A stretch of 64,000 nucleotides of DNA from Sorghum bicolor (lineage: Eukaryota; Streptophyta; Magnoliopsida; Poales; Poaceae), in assembly GCF_000003195.3 (NCBI RefSeq), contig NC_012871.2, forward strand, positions 6,807,997 to 6,871,996. Direction: 5' to 3'. The position numbers and the translations under genes are program-made. Of this stretch, positions 47,289 to 59,088 are shown piece after piece; position 1 is the stretch's first letter, and each line of letters starts with the position of its first letter. Under the pieces are notes generated by a model. That model ran no database searches. It was not told where the DNA came from and saw nothing but the letters and a program-made list of their open reading frames with translations.

Positions 47289-50200
47289 CTTTTGCACAGG
47301 CTACTGCAAAAATTATATGAGTCTACAGTTGGTGCATTCTTCATCCAAACTCAAAGGTTACTTCTAAGGGTTCGGGAGAAACATGTTGGTTTTCGCGAGA
47401 TCCACCTCCATTTGAATTCTGAGAGGGAGTTGACTCTTTGAACAATGCAAAGAAGAGCTAGCCGTATCCTATGCTACTGAATTTTAATTAAAAAAAATCC
47501 CGGCCTGATCTTTGTAGTTTATTTGTATAAACCCTCGGTCATTCCATGGAAGAAATCACTTTTACACCAACAATTTATGGTATTACATGCATAATTAATT
47601 AGAATCTGTACTATACGCATGTCAGCATGTGGACATAGGGAAGTGCAGATCGACGAAGCTGTTGTTCTACCCTAAAAACACATGGATGAAGCTGTAAGTG
47701 ATTAACTAATTAAAAGCAGCAGATAGGTCACTGCCAGATCGGAACATGGTGATTAGTCAATGAGCAACACTAGGGAGTAGAGAGGGTCATACAAATATTT
47801 GTAGCATGTACTACCCTTTTTTCTTATGATTACATAAAAAGGGTAAACTAGCGCTAGATTCGCGGAAAGAGTTCCTTGCTTTCAGATGCATAGTAATGTG
47901 AGCATGCATGATACGAATGGAGTAGTACGTATATACATTGAACCTACCGGCACCATAATATATACAATACCCTTTTTTTACAACATATTAGTATTGTAAA
48001 TTATCTGTTTGTTGATCTATCAGGTGTGTACGTAGTTGCTAGGTAGCTGCAACACTACAAGTTGGGTTTCTTAGGTCAGTGCAAATCCATAATTGCTAGG
48101 TTTTTGTAACTTGACTTTTTTTTCACATGAGAATATCTATATCAATATTATATATAGAGAGTAACTACACGTACGTGTAGAAAGAAATTTCCCTATATAT
48201 ATACTTACTTGAAAGTATATTGGTATCGATATTTATTTGAAATTTTGCTGATAAATCTGGAGTGGATCCAGGGTAGATAATCATTGTTGTCACTTGTATT
48301 AAGAACATAGATCATTAGCCTTATTTTTCCTTAATTGAACAAGATTTAGTCTTTTATTTCAAAAATGTATTGCTGTCAAGTGGCATCACCAAAACGGCCT
48401 GGCGGCTGATATATTCAAAATGAGCTCATAGAAAGAAAGAGAATACACCATGAATGATTACTTTTGACTTTTTTCTTATCAAATTTATGGAATGTGTAGT
48501 TTTTCTATTCTCTTTTGTATATGGTGTCAAAATTAAATCTGAAGCTGTAATTTTATATGTGGACCTGTGCGTGAGATCCATTACCACCGCATCCTTGGCT
48601 TGTTTGTGAGAGCCGCTCTTGCATCCTACTTGACGCATGCATGAGTTCCAGCATCTCCTCCTCATGAGATTTGCCGCTACCTCGCCCTCATGAGTTTTGA
48701 CGCTGTTGTGCCACCTCCTCCTCACGAGATCCACCACCGCCACCTCCTCATGAGATCTGACACTGTGACCTTCTCATGAGATTTTTCAACACCTCATCAT
48801 TGGTTCATGCATGAGTTTCACCACCGACACCTCCTTAGCGCGTGCCACACGGTGGAGTTGGGAGTCTGTCTGATGGGGATTCATCACCAACTCCTTAGAG
48901 GAGTAATTGGGAGAGGGGGTGCCGACCGTCATGCTAAGGACTTAAGGAGACATGCACGACTTTAGAATTGGAGAGAGTGAGGCATGAGTTAACAAGCAAG
49001 AGGACGGGGCTTGGTGATCTGGAGTGTATCAAGGAAGGGAGAGAGAGAGAGAGAGTTGTGTGGTCGGAGTGTGCGAGACCTGTGTGGTAGGTGCTAGAGT
49101 TAGGGTTATATATGGGTCGGGTTAGATTTTTGACATATAGGGGTTAGATATAGACCGCCTCTGTAAATGAAACGTCATTCTCTAGAAAGGATTTACTTTT
49201 TCAGTGATGAACACTCAAATGTACCACCTCTGTTAATGAAAGTAGGAGTTTCCAAAAGTCGACTTTATAGTAGTATTGTAACTAAATCTTAAGAAGAGAT
49301 TGGCAATAACATCATTGTGGCCTATTGGTCAAGTTTCTAGGAAAAACATGGTGAACGTTGCATGACTAGAACAAACAAAAATAGGATGGTTCAGAACATT
49401 ACAAAACAATAGAACTTGATAACAATTAGTACCAGATGTACAAATATATTAATAGTAGTACTGATTTTCTCTCACTCCCTGCCTCACCCTTATGTAGTTC
49501 AAAATAACATTAGATTCAAGTAAATCTCCACATTTGTACTACCTATTGTGGTTTTATACTAAACACATAACATTATTAAGTGATAGAGAGGTAAGAAATG
49601 ATTTGTCATAGATTATTGAAGGGGTACTGCTTCCCTAAACATGCACACTTGGAAATAATTAGTAATCATGCGCAATTCTCTAACGGTTTACAACCTTTCG
49701 ATGTATATCAAACCGCAACAGAGAAAAACGAAACATATATATCCATTATGACAACCATAGCTGAAACAGCAACACTAATGAAAACATATAAGCCAAATTG
49801 AATAAATTGCAGGAATGACCTTAAACATGGCAATGCATTGGTGGACAATTAATCTGAACCAACTGATAAATTGCAACCAAAAGAAGATTGTACTTAATTC
49901 GATTGATCGGTGTGCATCATCATGGAATGTAGCACAAACCACCTACAAGATTACCACGTCTCAATTTGCTGCTAATAGCTATAGGCCTGTGCGCTACAAG
50001 TTTATCTAAGCCTATAGCTTGTAAGTCTTTTATTTTGGCCCAAGTTAGAAATTATGAAATAGAATAAATCAATTTATTAGCATGATAGGATTGTATTGAA
50101 CCTAGCAACAAAAATCTAGCAAAAGGGCATGCTGATGAGTAAGCATGAGCGCATGACCCGTGTGTGCGTGTGCGCGTGTGCGTATGTTTGTCCTTGCAAT

Positions 50201-50304
50201 CGCGCACAACCGCAGGACAGAACATCCTACTCGTGGAGCACACGATAATTCATGCATGTGTCAGTGATGGATGACACAGAGGATTTGGTCGATGACGAAT
50301 TTCT
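46336..50304. other. long gene-poor stretch
   Basis: Mostly AT-rich. It holds a GA microsatellite (47219-47284) and degenerate units of CCTCCTCATGAGAT about 48640-48800. A few plus-strand frames of 60-70 codons at 49.6-50.0 kb have no motif. The part nearest 50304 is the expected 3' flank of the ERF gene. No gene is supported. Confidence 0.4.
47219..47284. repeat. GA dinucleotide tract
   Basis: About 33 GA units without interruption. Confidence 0.95.
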
Positions 50305-51327
50305 TCATTGATGATCAGACAGGGCGAGCAGCTGCTCCAAGTAATCCGCCCCAAGGTCCTCCAGCTCCAGCACGCAAGAAGCTTCCTGCGGCTTTTGCTT
50401 GGCATGCCCGTGGCCATGGCTACTCGTCGCCGCGTTCGTCTGTTCCTTGCCGGCCGCCGCCTTCTTGTTCTTGGGCAAGCGCTTACGGATGCAGTGGCGC
50501 CGCTTCAGCGCAAGCACGGGCGAGTCGTCCGCGGCGCCGTCGCTGATGAGCCCCAGCGCGCGCAGCGACTCCTGCACGTGCTCGACGGGGAAGTTGAGCA
50601 CCGCGGCGGGGCCGCGCATGGAGTAGGCGGCCTGGTCGTAGGCGAGCGCGGCGGCCTCCGGGGTGTCGAAGGTGCCGATCCACACGCGCTCGCCATTGCG
50701 CGTGGAGTCCCTGATCTCCGCCGCGAACTTGCCCCACGGCCGCTTCCGCACCCCGATCAGCGGCGCGTCGCCGCCGGACGCCGCCTCCTGCTGCAGCAGG
50801 TAGTCGCAGGGGCTCGCCCCGTGGACGACGGCGCTGGATTGCACTGTCGTCGTCGCCGGCGAGGGATACGCAAGTGGCGTGTTCGTCGTCGAAGCACTCG
50901 AGGAGCTGCTGGTGGTGGAGATGCAGGTGGCTCCCATGAGAGCGCTGAACTGGTCCATGTCCACCGCGCCCGTGCCATCCTGCTGGTAGCTGTAGTATTC
51001 ATCAGCGCCGCCGCCAAAATGCAGCAGCTGCTGTTGGTAGTGGTGGCGGGAGGGTGTATCGGCGCCCCATGACGACGCCGCCCACGCCGTCGACGAGGAA
51101 GAAGAGTAGTGGTCACCGCTGTACGTCGTAATAGGATCGTAGTAGGAGGAGGGCTGCTGGAAGCCGGAGCCGGAGGAGGCCATAGCACTATTGGAGTAGC
51201 ATGAGCTGTCCACGACGAGGCTGTCGTCGTAGTGCTGTAGGCCGTAGTGGCTATTATCGCTATGCGCATAGGCGGCGGCGCCGGCATGGTGGCCATAGTA
51301 GAAGCTGTTGCAGAATTGAGGTTCCAT
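50305..51327 (-). CDS. AP2/ERF transcription factor, ERF group IX (ERF1-like)
   Basis: A nuclear activator expected to bind GCC-box promoters in ethylene, jasmonate or defence responses. It is a single exon of 340 aa with the ATG at 51327-51325 and stop TGA at 50307-50305. Residues 1-185 are Ser, Tyr, His and Gln-rich low-complexity sequence. The AP2/ERF domain at 191-249 includes [39 protein letters not shown] and [11 protein letters not shown]. Ala and Asp at the diagnostic ERF positions rule out the DREB class. [13 protein letters not shown] follows (about 271-283), with a basic run to 289 that may be a nuclear signal. The C-terminal [19 protein letters not shown] (319-337) matches the EDLL activation motif. 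This layout resembles Arabidopsis ERF1 and ORA59. No intron is expected or seen. The exact orthologue is uncertain. Confidence 0.93.
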   Translation of the reverse strand: MEPQFCNSFYYGHHAGAAAYAHSDNSHYGLQHYDDSLVVDSSCYSNSAMASSGSGFQQPSSYYDPITTYSGDHYSSSSSTAWAASSWGADTPSRHHYQQQLLHFGGGADEYYSYQQDGTGAVDMDQFSALMGATCISTTSSSSSASTTNTPLAYPSPATTTVQSSAVVHGASPCDYLLQQEAASGGDAPLIGVRKRPWGKFAAEIRDSTRNGERVWIGTFDTPEAAALAYDQAAYSMRGPAAVLNFPVEHVQESLRALGLISDGAADDSPVLALKRRHCIRKRLPKNKKAAAGKEQTNAATSSHGHGHAKQKPQEASCVLELEDLGADYLEQLLALSDHQ

Positions 51328-51522
51328 GGATCACGCACACACACGCGCACTATACGATTCACTCCACAATTTGTTCAAATTTGTGGCAATCGATTTGTGG
51401 AGCTAGCTAGATGGCTAGACTCTGGAGCTAGCTAGTATGGTGGTGTGGTCCAACTTAACGAACGAGACTATAGCTAGCTAGCTAGGCTTGTGCTTAACAA
51501 CTAAGCTCGCCGTCTAGGTGCT

Positions 51523-51531
51523 TATATATAC
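51523..51531 (-). promoter_or_regulatory. candidate TATA box of the ERF gene
   Basis: GTATATATAAG on the minus strand, about 196 bases upstream of the ATG. It predicts a leader of about 165 nt. TAGCTAGCTAGC repeats lie between it and the ATG. Confidence 0.6.
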
Positions 51532-52706
51532 AATTCTCGTACTACATTTTGACTAAGCCTCGACAAGACAAGTAACTAATGACAGCCTAATTTGATGGAC
51601 TAGTTTAAATTTGACTCGGTTGGAGAGTGGAGTGCATCGACAAGATGCTACCCTCGCAGGGGGACAACCATGGATGCACACCCTCTCCGGTACCCCACTT
51701 TGCCCTAATATTTATTTCTAATGCAGATGAGATTGCTCGTTAACACATGTGTGGAGAGACATTGGGATATGGCGGCGCACGGAGCGAAGCACCGCAGAAT
51801 TGTCATGGATCCATCGTCCATGGCTACATAGTGGCATGTAGGGTACGTAGGCTGCTGCATATGTGCCAACAGATACGGTTTGGTATCAGATCCATCTTTC
51901 AACAGATCTAGTCGATATCGCGGAATAGTAAAATGTGATGTTACCGAATCCGTCTATCGGCCCGATCCTTAATTGTTTGAACATTTTCTAATTTTGTCAG
52001 TCTATATTGATAGTCTTCATGGAAGACAAAAAATGTGGTTTGCAGTCCAACCATCCATGCACATTCATCATCATCTTGCCACGCCTTCTCTATATATGAA
52101 AGTCACCCTGCACCAAACTTAATATATATATGTCTGTATCATATATATAAGTAGCTAGCTAGTCCTTTGCAGTGACCGCGAAACCAAACACAAGTGCCAT
52201 GAACTTGTGTTGTCTGATCAGAGTATTGGTGCATAAATTTGATCAAAAGATTAAATAGTACAATTAAATTTGTATCAATATTAGTTGGACTACATTAAGT
52301 AGTTATATGTACACAAGTCCCATCTAGAGAAAGATTGCATAGCACACTAATGTCCTCTACCTAAGAATGTTATTACTCATCTATGCATCATCTCCAAACA
52401 AGCAGTGAGCTTTATGTACTCAACTCCCAACCCCTGCCTCAACAGTGCATATAACTAATGAATTTTTAATAGGCAAGGACTTCAATTCCGTGGGCGCCCC
52501 ATGAAACACACCAAAAGTATTGGAAACCCCTTATTGATGAAATAATTGAACATTGGATAATTTAATTTGCTCCCATCCAAATGAAACATTTTTCTTTCGA
52601 CTGCAATCATACAACTTAAACTCAATACTGCATAATTATGTTTGGTACAATCTATATCTTGTACGTCATCTTCAATAAGGGGAAAATTATCACAAACTAA
52701 TGATAA
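51532..52706. other. upstream region of the ERF gene
   Basis: AT-rich. No further gene, GCC box or clear element end is seen before the MITE at 52707. Confidence 0.35.
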
Positions 52707-53015
52707 GGTCATGTTTGTTTTAGTAGTATTCTAAAAATTTGCTTTTAGCTGATGATGTAGTGCGGAAAATAAGGGTCTGAAAGCTGAAACAAACATGGTC
52801 CATCATCTAGATTCCAGGTGTGTCGTTGGATTGTTGTTTGTGGGCTTACTTTAAGGAAGCCTGGAATAAAAAGCTAGTAGAGAGTTTTGGATTGTTGGAT
52901 TGTGGAATCTATCCCTATAATAAGGGGAGGGGTGGTGGATTTGTTAAATGACAGATCGATATTTGTTTCAGCCAGGGTAATCCACTATATATCTCCACCT
53001 GAAACAAACAGGGCC
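52707..53015. mobile_element. 309-bp MITE
   Basis: GGTCATGTTTGTTTTAG to CTGAAACAAACAGGGCC, flanked by TAA at 52704-52706 and 53016-53018. Confidence 0.78.
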
Positions 53016-54252
53016 TAATAATAACAAAATATATCACTTCGGTGTATCACCCACTTTGAACTTAAACCTTTGAATTCCATGCGCAGTAGCCGACATATAT
53101 AATCTGAACTTGTGTATGTGATTTGAAAAAAAGTTCCAACATCAGACCAATCCGGTTCGTTCTCGTCAGACAGTTGTGATATGCATGGTGACTGTCTGTA
53201 GGTCAAAGCAGCATTGATGGAATAAACTAATATATGTGTTTTGTTCTTGTCTCACTTTTCTCAGGTATATGCAGTTGCCTCAGTGGAAAGGAGAACCTTT
53301 CAGAACTTTGAAGGAAAATGTAGCTAGATAGAAATAGTGGTAGGCAGCTGCTCCGATCCTGCAATTAATCCACCACACGCATATATCTGGAACAGATATA
53401 TTCTGCAGAGCATATGTTTCCTAGCAAACATATCCATTTCTGCACGCAGATTTAGTTCCCATGTACTATGTATGGTTCTGGGAAGCAACCGGTAGCACGT
53501 GAAGGATCATCTCACATATACGTGACTGCGGACGGCTGCTACAGAGCTATTAATAAATATACATAACTTGAGATATATACTTATTATACAGCTATGTTGC
53601 TACATTATATTTATAGTAGTGTGTAGATCGAAAAGATGCTTAAAGTACAAGGTAGTACCTGTAGGCAGTACTAAAAATGATGCAGGTTTTGTAGATACAT
53701 GTGTCTTAGGTAGCTAGTCAAATATTGTTTTGCATATGTCCAATTAGCAGAGTACTGCCTTCCCTAGAAAAATGTTCGTACACAAAAACATCTACTAGAG
53801 AACATTAATTATATAATATATGCATATAAATATAATCATGCAATGATGAATACAGCAGTCATACAGAAGTAATAAGGGGAAAATTACTTGATGCAAACAG
53901 TCTTCTGCCTCAGGCCCACATGTCATAATGATAATGGATGAAGGTTTTTTTTCAGCACCATAGTTTGATATTATAGTGCACCTAGTGTTTCTGCTCCAAT
54001 CCCTCTCCGTCCTAAAATACAAGGTATCATAGAAATTCTAGGACATATTGTTGGTAAAATAATGATGTCTGTACCCCCTTAATTGTGTGAAAATATTGCG
54101 ATTAACATATTTGGGTTGTGATTACTAGACATTAAGGGCGGTAGATATGCATGTAAATGCTGTCTTTTCAAACTAATAAGTTTGGGGTTACTTTACCAAG
54201 CTAAAATCCTTTAAAATTTAGTGCAAATTTTGAGTGCTTGATACCTTATGTA
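53016..54252. other. AT-rich intergenic
   Basis: No gene is seen. About 54003-54250 has ends like CTCCGTCCTAAAATACAAGG and TTGATACCTTATGTACTCC, suggesting another decayed Stowaway-type element directly beside the next one. Confidence 0.4.
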
Positions 54253-54491
54253 CTCCATCCGTATAGGATTTAGAAGTCGTTTTTGACAAGGTTTCAGTCA
54301 AATATTGGGAATATAAATCATTGACAACTTTTAAATTGTTGAGTTTGCAAATGTGAAAATTTTATGACTAAATTTGTCTTGAAAAATACTTTCATAAAAG
54401 TATACATATATCATTTTTTTCTAAATATTTTTATAAAAATAAGAGGTAAAAATTGTATTTTGGTAACGACTTCTAAATTCTACATGAAGAG
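54253..54491. mobile_element. Stowaway-like MITE
   Basis: Starts CTCCATCCGTATAGG after TA, ends CGACTTCTAAATTCTACATG. It shares TTTAGAAGTCGTTTTTGACA and AAATACTTTCATAAAAGTAT with the copy at 55090. The right terminus is imperfect. Confidence 0.7.
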
Positions 54492-54756
54492 AATATATTT
54501 TTAGAATAGACAACAACTTTTTTCTCAAGAATTAATCTACATTAATTAATACAACAAACCCCATATTTATATTTGGATGCATGCAGATTAAATGATATTC
54601 CACATCAGGGTTTCCTTCGTAAAATAACAACAAAATCCTACCGCCAGCTTATTATCATATACTATTCGTTTGTTATTCATTCAACTGATGATGAACCACA
54701 CGCAGGTGGCACGTACATGGACTAGTACAGTGTATCTCCTGTTCATTTTATTGGAG

Positions 54757-54759
<3 letters not shown>

Positions 54760-54837
<78 letters not shown>
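54760..54837. repeat. TA dinucleotide tract
   Basis: About 39 uninterrupted TA units, the longest simple repeat in the window. Confidence 0.95.
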
Positions 54838-54841
<4 letters not shown>

Positions 54842-55089
54842 CTATGTTACGGTTTCTGGTGTCTTTCGCTTACTGCTTTTTGTATGTAGGAGGAGTAGTA
54901 GTATATTATGTGTGCTCAAGGACGACGACGACGAGTGCGTTGTATCTGCCCCATCTGTTATATGCTGCTAGCTAGGCAGTTGTTACGCATGCTGCTCCAT
55001 CCATCTATTGGCGGCATGGATGCATTTCGTCTTCTTGAAACTGACACAATCTCATTGGTATAGGAGTGCATGTGCATGATGTATATATA

Positions 55090-55345
55090 CTCTCTCTGTA
55101 TCGGATTTAGAAGTCGTTTTAGACAAGATTGAGATCAAACACTGGGAATATAAATTATCAATAACTTTTAAATTTTTGAGTTTACAAATATAAAAATTAT
55201 ATAAATAGATTTGTCTTAAAAATACTTTCACAAACATATACATATATTATTTTTTCTAAATATTTTTATAAAGCAAGAGGTCAAAATTATATTTTGAAGA
55301 CCACGTCGTTTTCTTAAACGACTTCTAAATCTAATACGGATAGAG
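55090..55345. mobile_element. Stowaway-like MITE, complete
   Basis: 256 bp with TA on both sides. Ends are CTCTCTCTGTATCGGATTTA and, read inward from the right, CTCTATCCGTATTAGATTTA, both followed by GAAGTCGTTT. The TA duplication and CTCYCTC tips fit Stowaway (Tc1/mariner) MITEs. Confidence 0.85.
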
Positions 55346-56059
55346 TATACATACATATTGATATGATGATTCTCTCCATCCAGATGATCGCCGCCGAAGC
55401 GGTTACATATGCGTACCTAGATTGCAGTGCTGTGGCTTCCTATTTGGTTCCAGGAATATACATATGAAGCTGCTTTCAACGGCCGGCCTCTACAGATATT
55501 AAACTGTAAAACTCGTTTTTTTTAATAAAATAAAAAACAGATATTTCAACTGTACGTGATCTGTAGTAAATTCAAAGTTTAATCTGCATCGCTCGCGCGT
55601 GCTTGCATGTGAACAACCTAGCTTGCCAAAGATTCCCCCCTACCCTCCTTTCCAGGTGATGGATCATGGCGACTATTAGTAAATGCATCGAGCTTTGTTT
55701 CTTTTGTTAGGTGACGACCTTTTGGATCTGGATCGCTTATAGTAACTGTTTTATTTCCATAACTGACAACTGTGCTGCATGGAAGCTCTCATATCAATGA
55801 TTCTCAAATACTGATCCATATGCAACTTCCCAATCGCTATCTTCCATCTTTCAATGTGGTAAGTGCTTTTTGCCCCAAAAATGTGAAAAATATATACTAA
55901 ACGTATTACTCAAAAGAAGATTAATTGATGATGTTCTTCTGACTAATAGTAGTACAGACTGTTTTATCAAGCCAATGGGTCTATAGTACGTATAGTATGT
56001 AATTCACCTTGATCTAGCCAGCAAACCTCTCCTAGTAAGTTAATTATACCGAGGGCCAT
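55346..56059. other. intergenic, no gene seen
   Basis: AT-rich to mixed. Nothing recognised. Confidence 0.35.
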
Positions 56060-56185
56060 ACCAGTTTACCGGTTTGAAAAAACCATGGCTAAAAATACTG
56101 TTTGCTGATTTATCGTGAGAGAAAAATACTATTGGCTGGTAGAAAAAGTACGACTTATATAAGATAAACGAACGAACGTGTTGTT
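56060..56185. mobile_element. MITE, GTTCGTTTGGC family
   Basis: Phrases AAACCATGGCTAAAAATACTG, TTTGCTGATTTATCGTGAGA and TACGACTTATATAAG, ending AACGAACGAACG. It is related to 46207-46335 in reverse orientation. Confidence 0.55.
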
Positions 56186-56670
56186 AAGTTACTATGTATA
56201 ATTTATAATTAATAATCCAAAGAGAGATTTGAATCTGGTGTGGGTCAAAAGGCGGCGTATACATGTCTATAACCTGTCGTGGTGGCTGCATGGCTGCGTG
56301 CTTCGTTCGATCTTCTTGGTACTTTCGATCAGCTTTCGATTCACCCTGCGGCTACTGCTGCGGCTGCCTATAACTATTGTGATTAAGACAAATGATCCAT
56401 GTTGCATGGCAATTATTTGTTATCTTTTTTTGGCGCGCGTACCCGCAAATCTTGAACCGTGTTAAAATGTTCGAACTCATCACCGCCGTCTAGCCGTCTT
56501 TTTTTTTTTTTGAATCTCCGTTGTGATCTAGCCGTCTTTGCACAGCTAATCTTGTCTGTAGTCTGGATACGCGCGTAGCCAAGCATAGAATTGTGGGGAC
56601 AAACGCACAGAGGGGATTGTTGGTGTTGGTGTGTTTTGGCTGCTCATCGTGGTCTTGGCGACGACGGTTA

Positions 56671-56790
56671 GGCCTTGTTTAGATGCACAAAAAAACCCAA
56701 AACTTTATAAAATTTTCCATCAGATCGAATCTTACGGTACATGCATAGAATATTAAATATAGATAAAAAAGACAACTAATTACACAGTTT
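56671..56790. mobile_element. GGCCTTGTTTAG-family MITE, right half missing
   Basis: GGCCTTGTTTAGATGC after TTA at 56668-56670. Family order holds as far as AATTACACAGTTTACCTG, then stops abruptly. Confidence 0.8.
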
Positions 56791-56959
56791 ACCTGACTCG
56801 AACAAGTGGATGGTTGTAAAAAAAATTATGACCATCATTAGTTATTACTCTCTCAATCTAAAAAAATACAATTCTAACGTATGGAGCCAAAGGAAATAAT
56901 CTGTCAGCTCGGGACCTGGTAACAATACCAAAGAATAAAGAGGATTCGGAGTGAAGAAT

Positions 56960-57080
56960 TTATACTCCCTCTGTCCCCAAATAAATCAAATCTTAAAATC
57001 AGTGTGACTAACTTTATAGAAAAGAGTAACATCTATGTCATAAAATGAGCATATTATAAAACTATATTTTATGGTAAATC
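56960..57080. mobile_element. Stowaway-like fragment
   Basis: Starts ACTCCCTCTGTCCCCAAATA. The right half is missing where the gypsy remnant begins. Confidence 0.5.
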
Positions 57081-57088
57081 TAACAAAG

Positions 57089-58960
57089 CTAATTTGATAC
57101 CATGTATCTGAACGACTCTTTCTTAAAATTCAGTGAAAGTTTAAAAAGTTTTACTACAACAACTCTAGGAATAACCTTGTCAAACATCTGACAAGTTTTA
57201 CAACAAGGTTGATATTCCCAAGATGAATTTGATTTGGGAGTCTCGTTATAAGAACAAGGTCCCTCACCTATCCCTATCGCGGACGATGGAGGAGGGAAAG
57301 CCATGCAAGCAAACAACCACCTCGAAGAAGGCACATGCGACAGACATGGTAATGTAGGTGTGGTCGAGGGCGATGAAGCGGGCGTATTTGGAGAAGCGAT
57401 TGACCACTGTGATGATAACGAATTTCCCATGCACCTTGGACAGGTCCTCAATGAAATCCATTGAAATGTCGACCCACACCTAAGACAACACGTCAAGGGG
57501 CTGGAGCAGACTCACTAGCTGTAGAGACTTCATCTTGTTCCGTTGGCACATGTCGTAGGCTCGCACAAAATCCTGCACTAAGGTGCGATCATCAAAAGTG
57601 ATCAAGTTGCCCCAGAGGCACTACAGTGTCTTCTGTATGCCCTCGTGGCCGGCCTCATGGGCCAAGGTGATGGCCTAGTGGCGCAGATCAGCGTGCGCCG
57701 AGATGAAGATGTGTGACCCGTGAAGCAGGGCACGCCATGGCTCACTAAGCACGTCGTCCTAGAGTTTCTTGAGGAGGCATTGAGCATCCTAGGTGGTAGA
57801 TGTGGTGGCATGGATGTCATCAAAGAAGCTGAACAAGGTCCTAGAGAGGGCATTTGCCGAGGCGTTGGAGTCATGACATGACAGGGCGTCAACCATCATG
57901 TTCAGTCGTTCGGGTCAGTATTCAATAGAGAAATCAAAGCCAAACAACTTGCCAATCCATTGATGTTAGGGCAAGATGGTGGAAAGGCACTAATAGAGCA
58001 GGAACTTGAGGCTAAAGTGACTCGTGTGCATGAGGAAACAAAAGCCCCACAGGTATGGTCGCTAGTGACATACATCCTGAACTATAGGCCACGAGCTTGA
58101 GGTGGCGAGTAGAGCGAGCAACCCACTGTCTTGATGGAGGACTACCCTAAACTCCACACTAGAGGCATGATAGTCAATGACGAATGGCATGTCAAAGATT
58201 GACATCTGGAGGAGCATGGTGAGAGGTGCCGCAATGGTGCCAAAGTCACGAATGAATCTGAGGTAGTACTCGGCGAGGCCTCATAGCCTACTAGTCGAGC
58301 ATGACATCGACCATGATATGATGGCATGCCAACCTTGTCGCTATCTATGGCGATGCCATTCACGTAGATGATGTGGCTAAGGTAAGCAACTGAAGATGCC
58401 CTGAAGGAGCACTTTGATTGTTAAGGTGTAGCTGGTGCTCTTAAAGCGCATCAAGGATGATGCAAGCATGCTGTAGCTGCATGGACCATGATGATCCATA
58501 GATCAATATGTTGTGAAAAACACATGGAAGAACCTATAAAGGAATGGCCAGAGCACGTTGTTTATGAGGGCCCGGAAGGTGGTCGACGCATTAGAGACGC
58601 CAAATAGCATCACGAGGAACTGAAAGTGGCCATGATGCATGCAGAACACCATCTTCTCAACATCCGCCACGTGCATGCGCACATAGTGATAGCTTGAGCG
58701 AAGGTCGAGCTTTGTGAATAATCACGCGCCATAAAGCTCATCGACCACACTAGGATTGGGAACTTATCCTTTGATGTCTTGTCATTGAGGGCATAGTAGT
58801 CGATATATGTAGAAGCGTCAAGATTATTGGCCTTCTGCACCAAGAGGACAAGGTAGAGAATACTTATGTGCTCAACCGAATGATGTCCTAGGTGAGTATG
58901 GCGTCACATTAGCACTCGAGCTCATCCTTCTAGAGCTGCAGGTGGTGGTATAGATGAATA
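57089..58960 (-). pseudogene. decayed Ty3/gypsy polyprotein
   Basis: Read on the minus strand the domain order is reverse transcriptase, RNase H, integrase. RT: LDASTYIDYYALNDKTSKDK (58.8 kb), then CACTWRMLRR and ACIMATF for the usual HPEDVEKTAF...HGHFEF region. RNase H: a MNGIAIDSDKVGM start and VGYEA near 58.3 kb. Integrase core: WVDISMDFIEDLSKVHGKFV, VVNRFSKYARFIAL and LHGFPSSIVRDRD near 57.3-57.5 kb, containing the first catalytic Asp. Many stops and frame slips interrupt it. RT-RNase H-integrase order marks Ty3/gypsy rather than Ty1/copia. No flanking LTR pair was recognised. Confidence 0.82.
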
Positions 58961-59088
58961 GCGACCGATGCGGTCCACTGAAGCAAGTAAATGCGGTTAT
59001 TGTAGGGTCATGCCAGGGGTAGGCAGCACGACTCCTTGAACACATCGGCAAACTAGTGCTACAGGCGATCCAACAGCGGGTGGGTGGG

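Noticed and set aside
54670..54975. 101-codon frame with Tyr-Ile repeats, and the Arg-Glu frame at 47139-47441
   Set aside because: Both are translations of TA and GA microsatellites.
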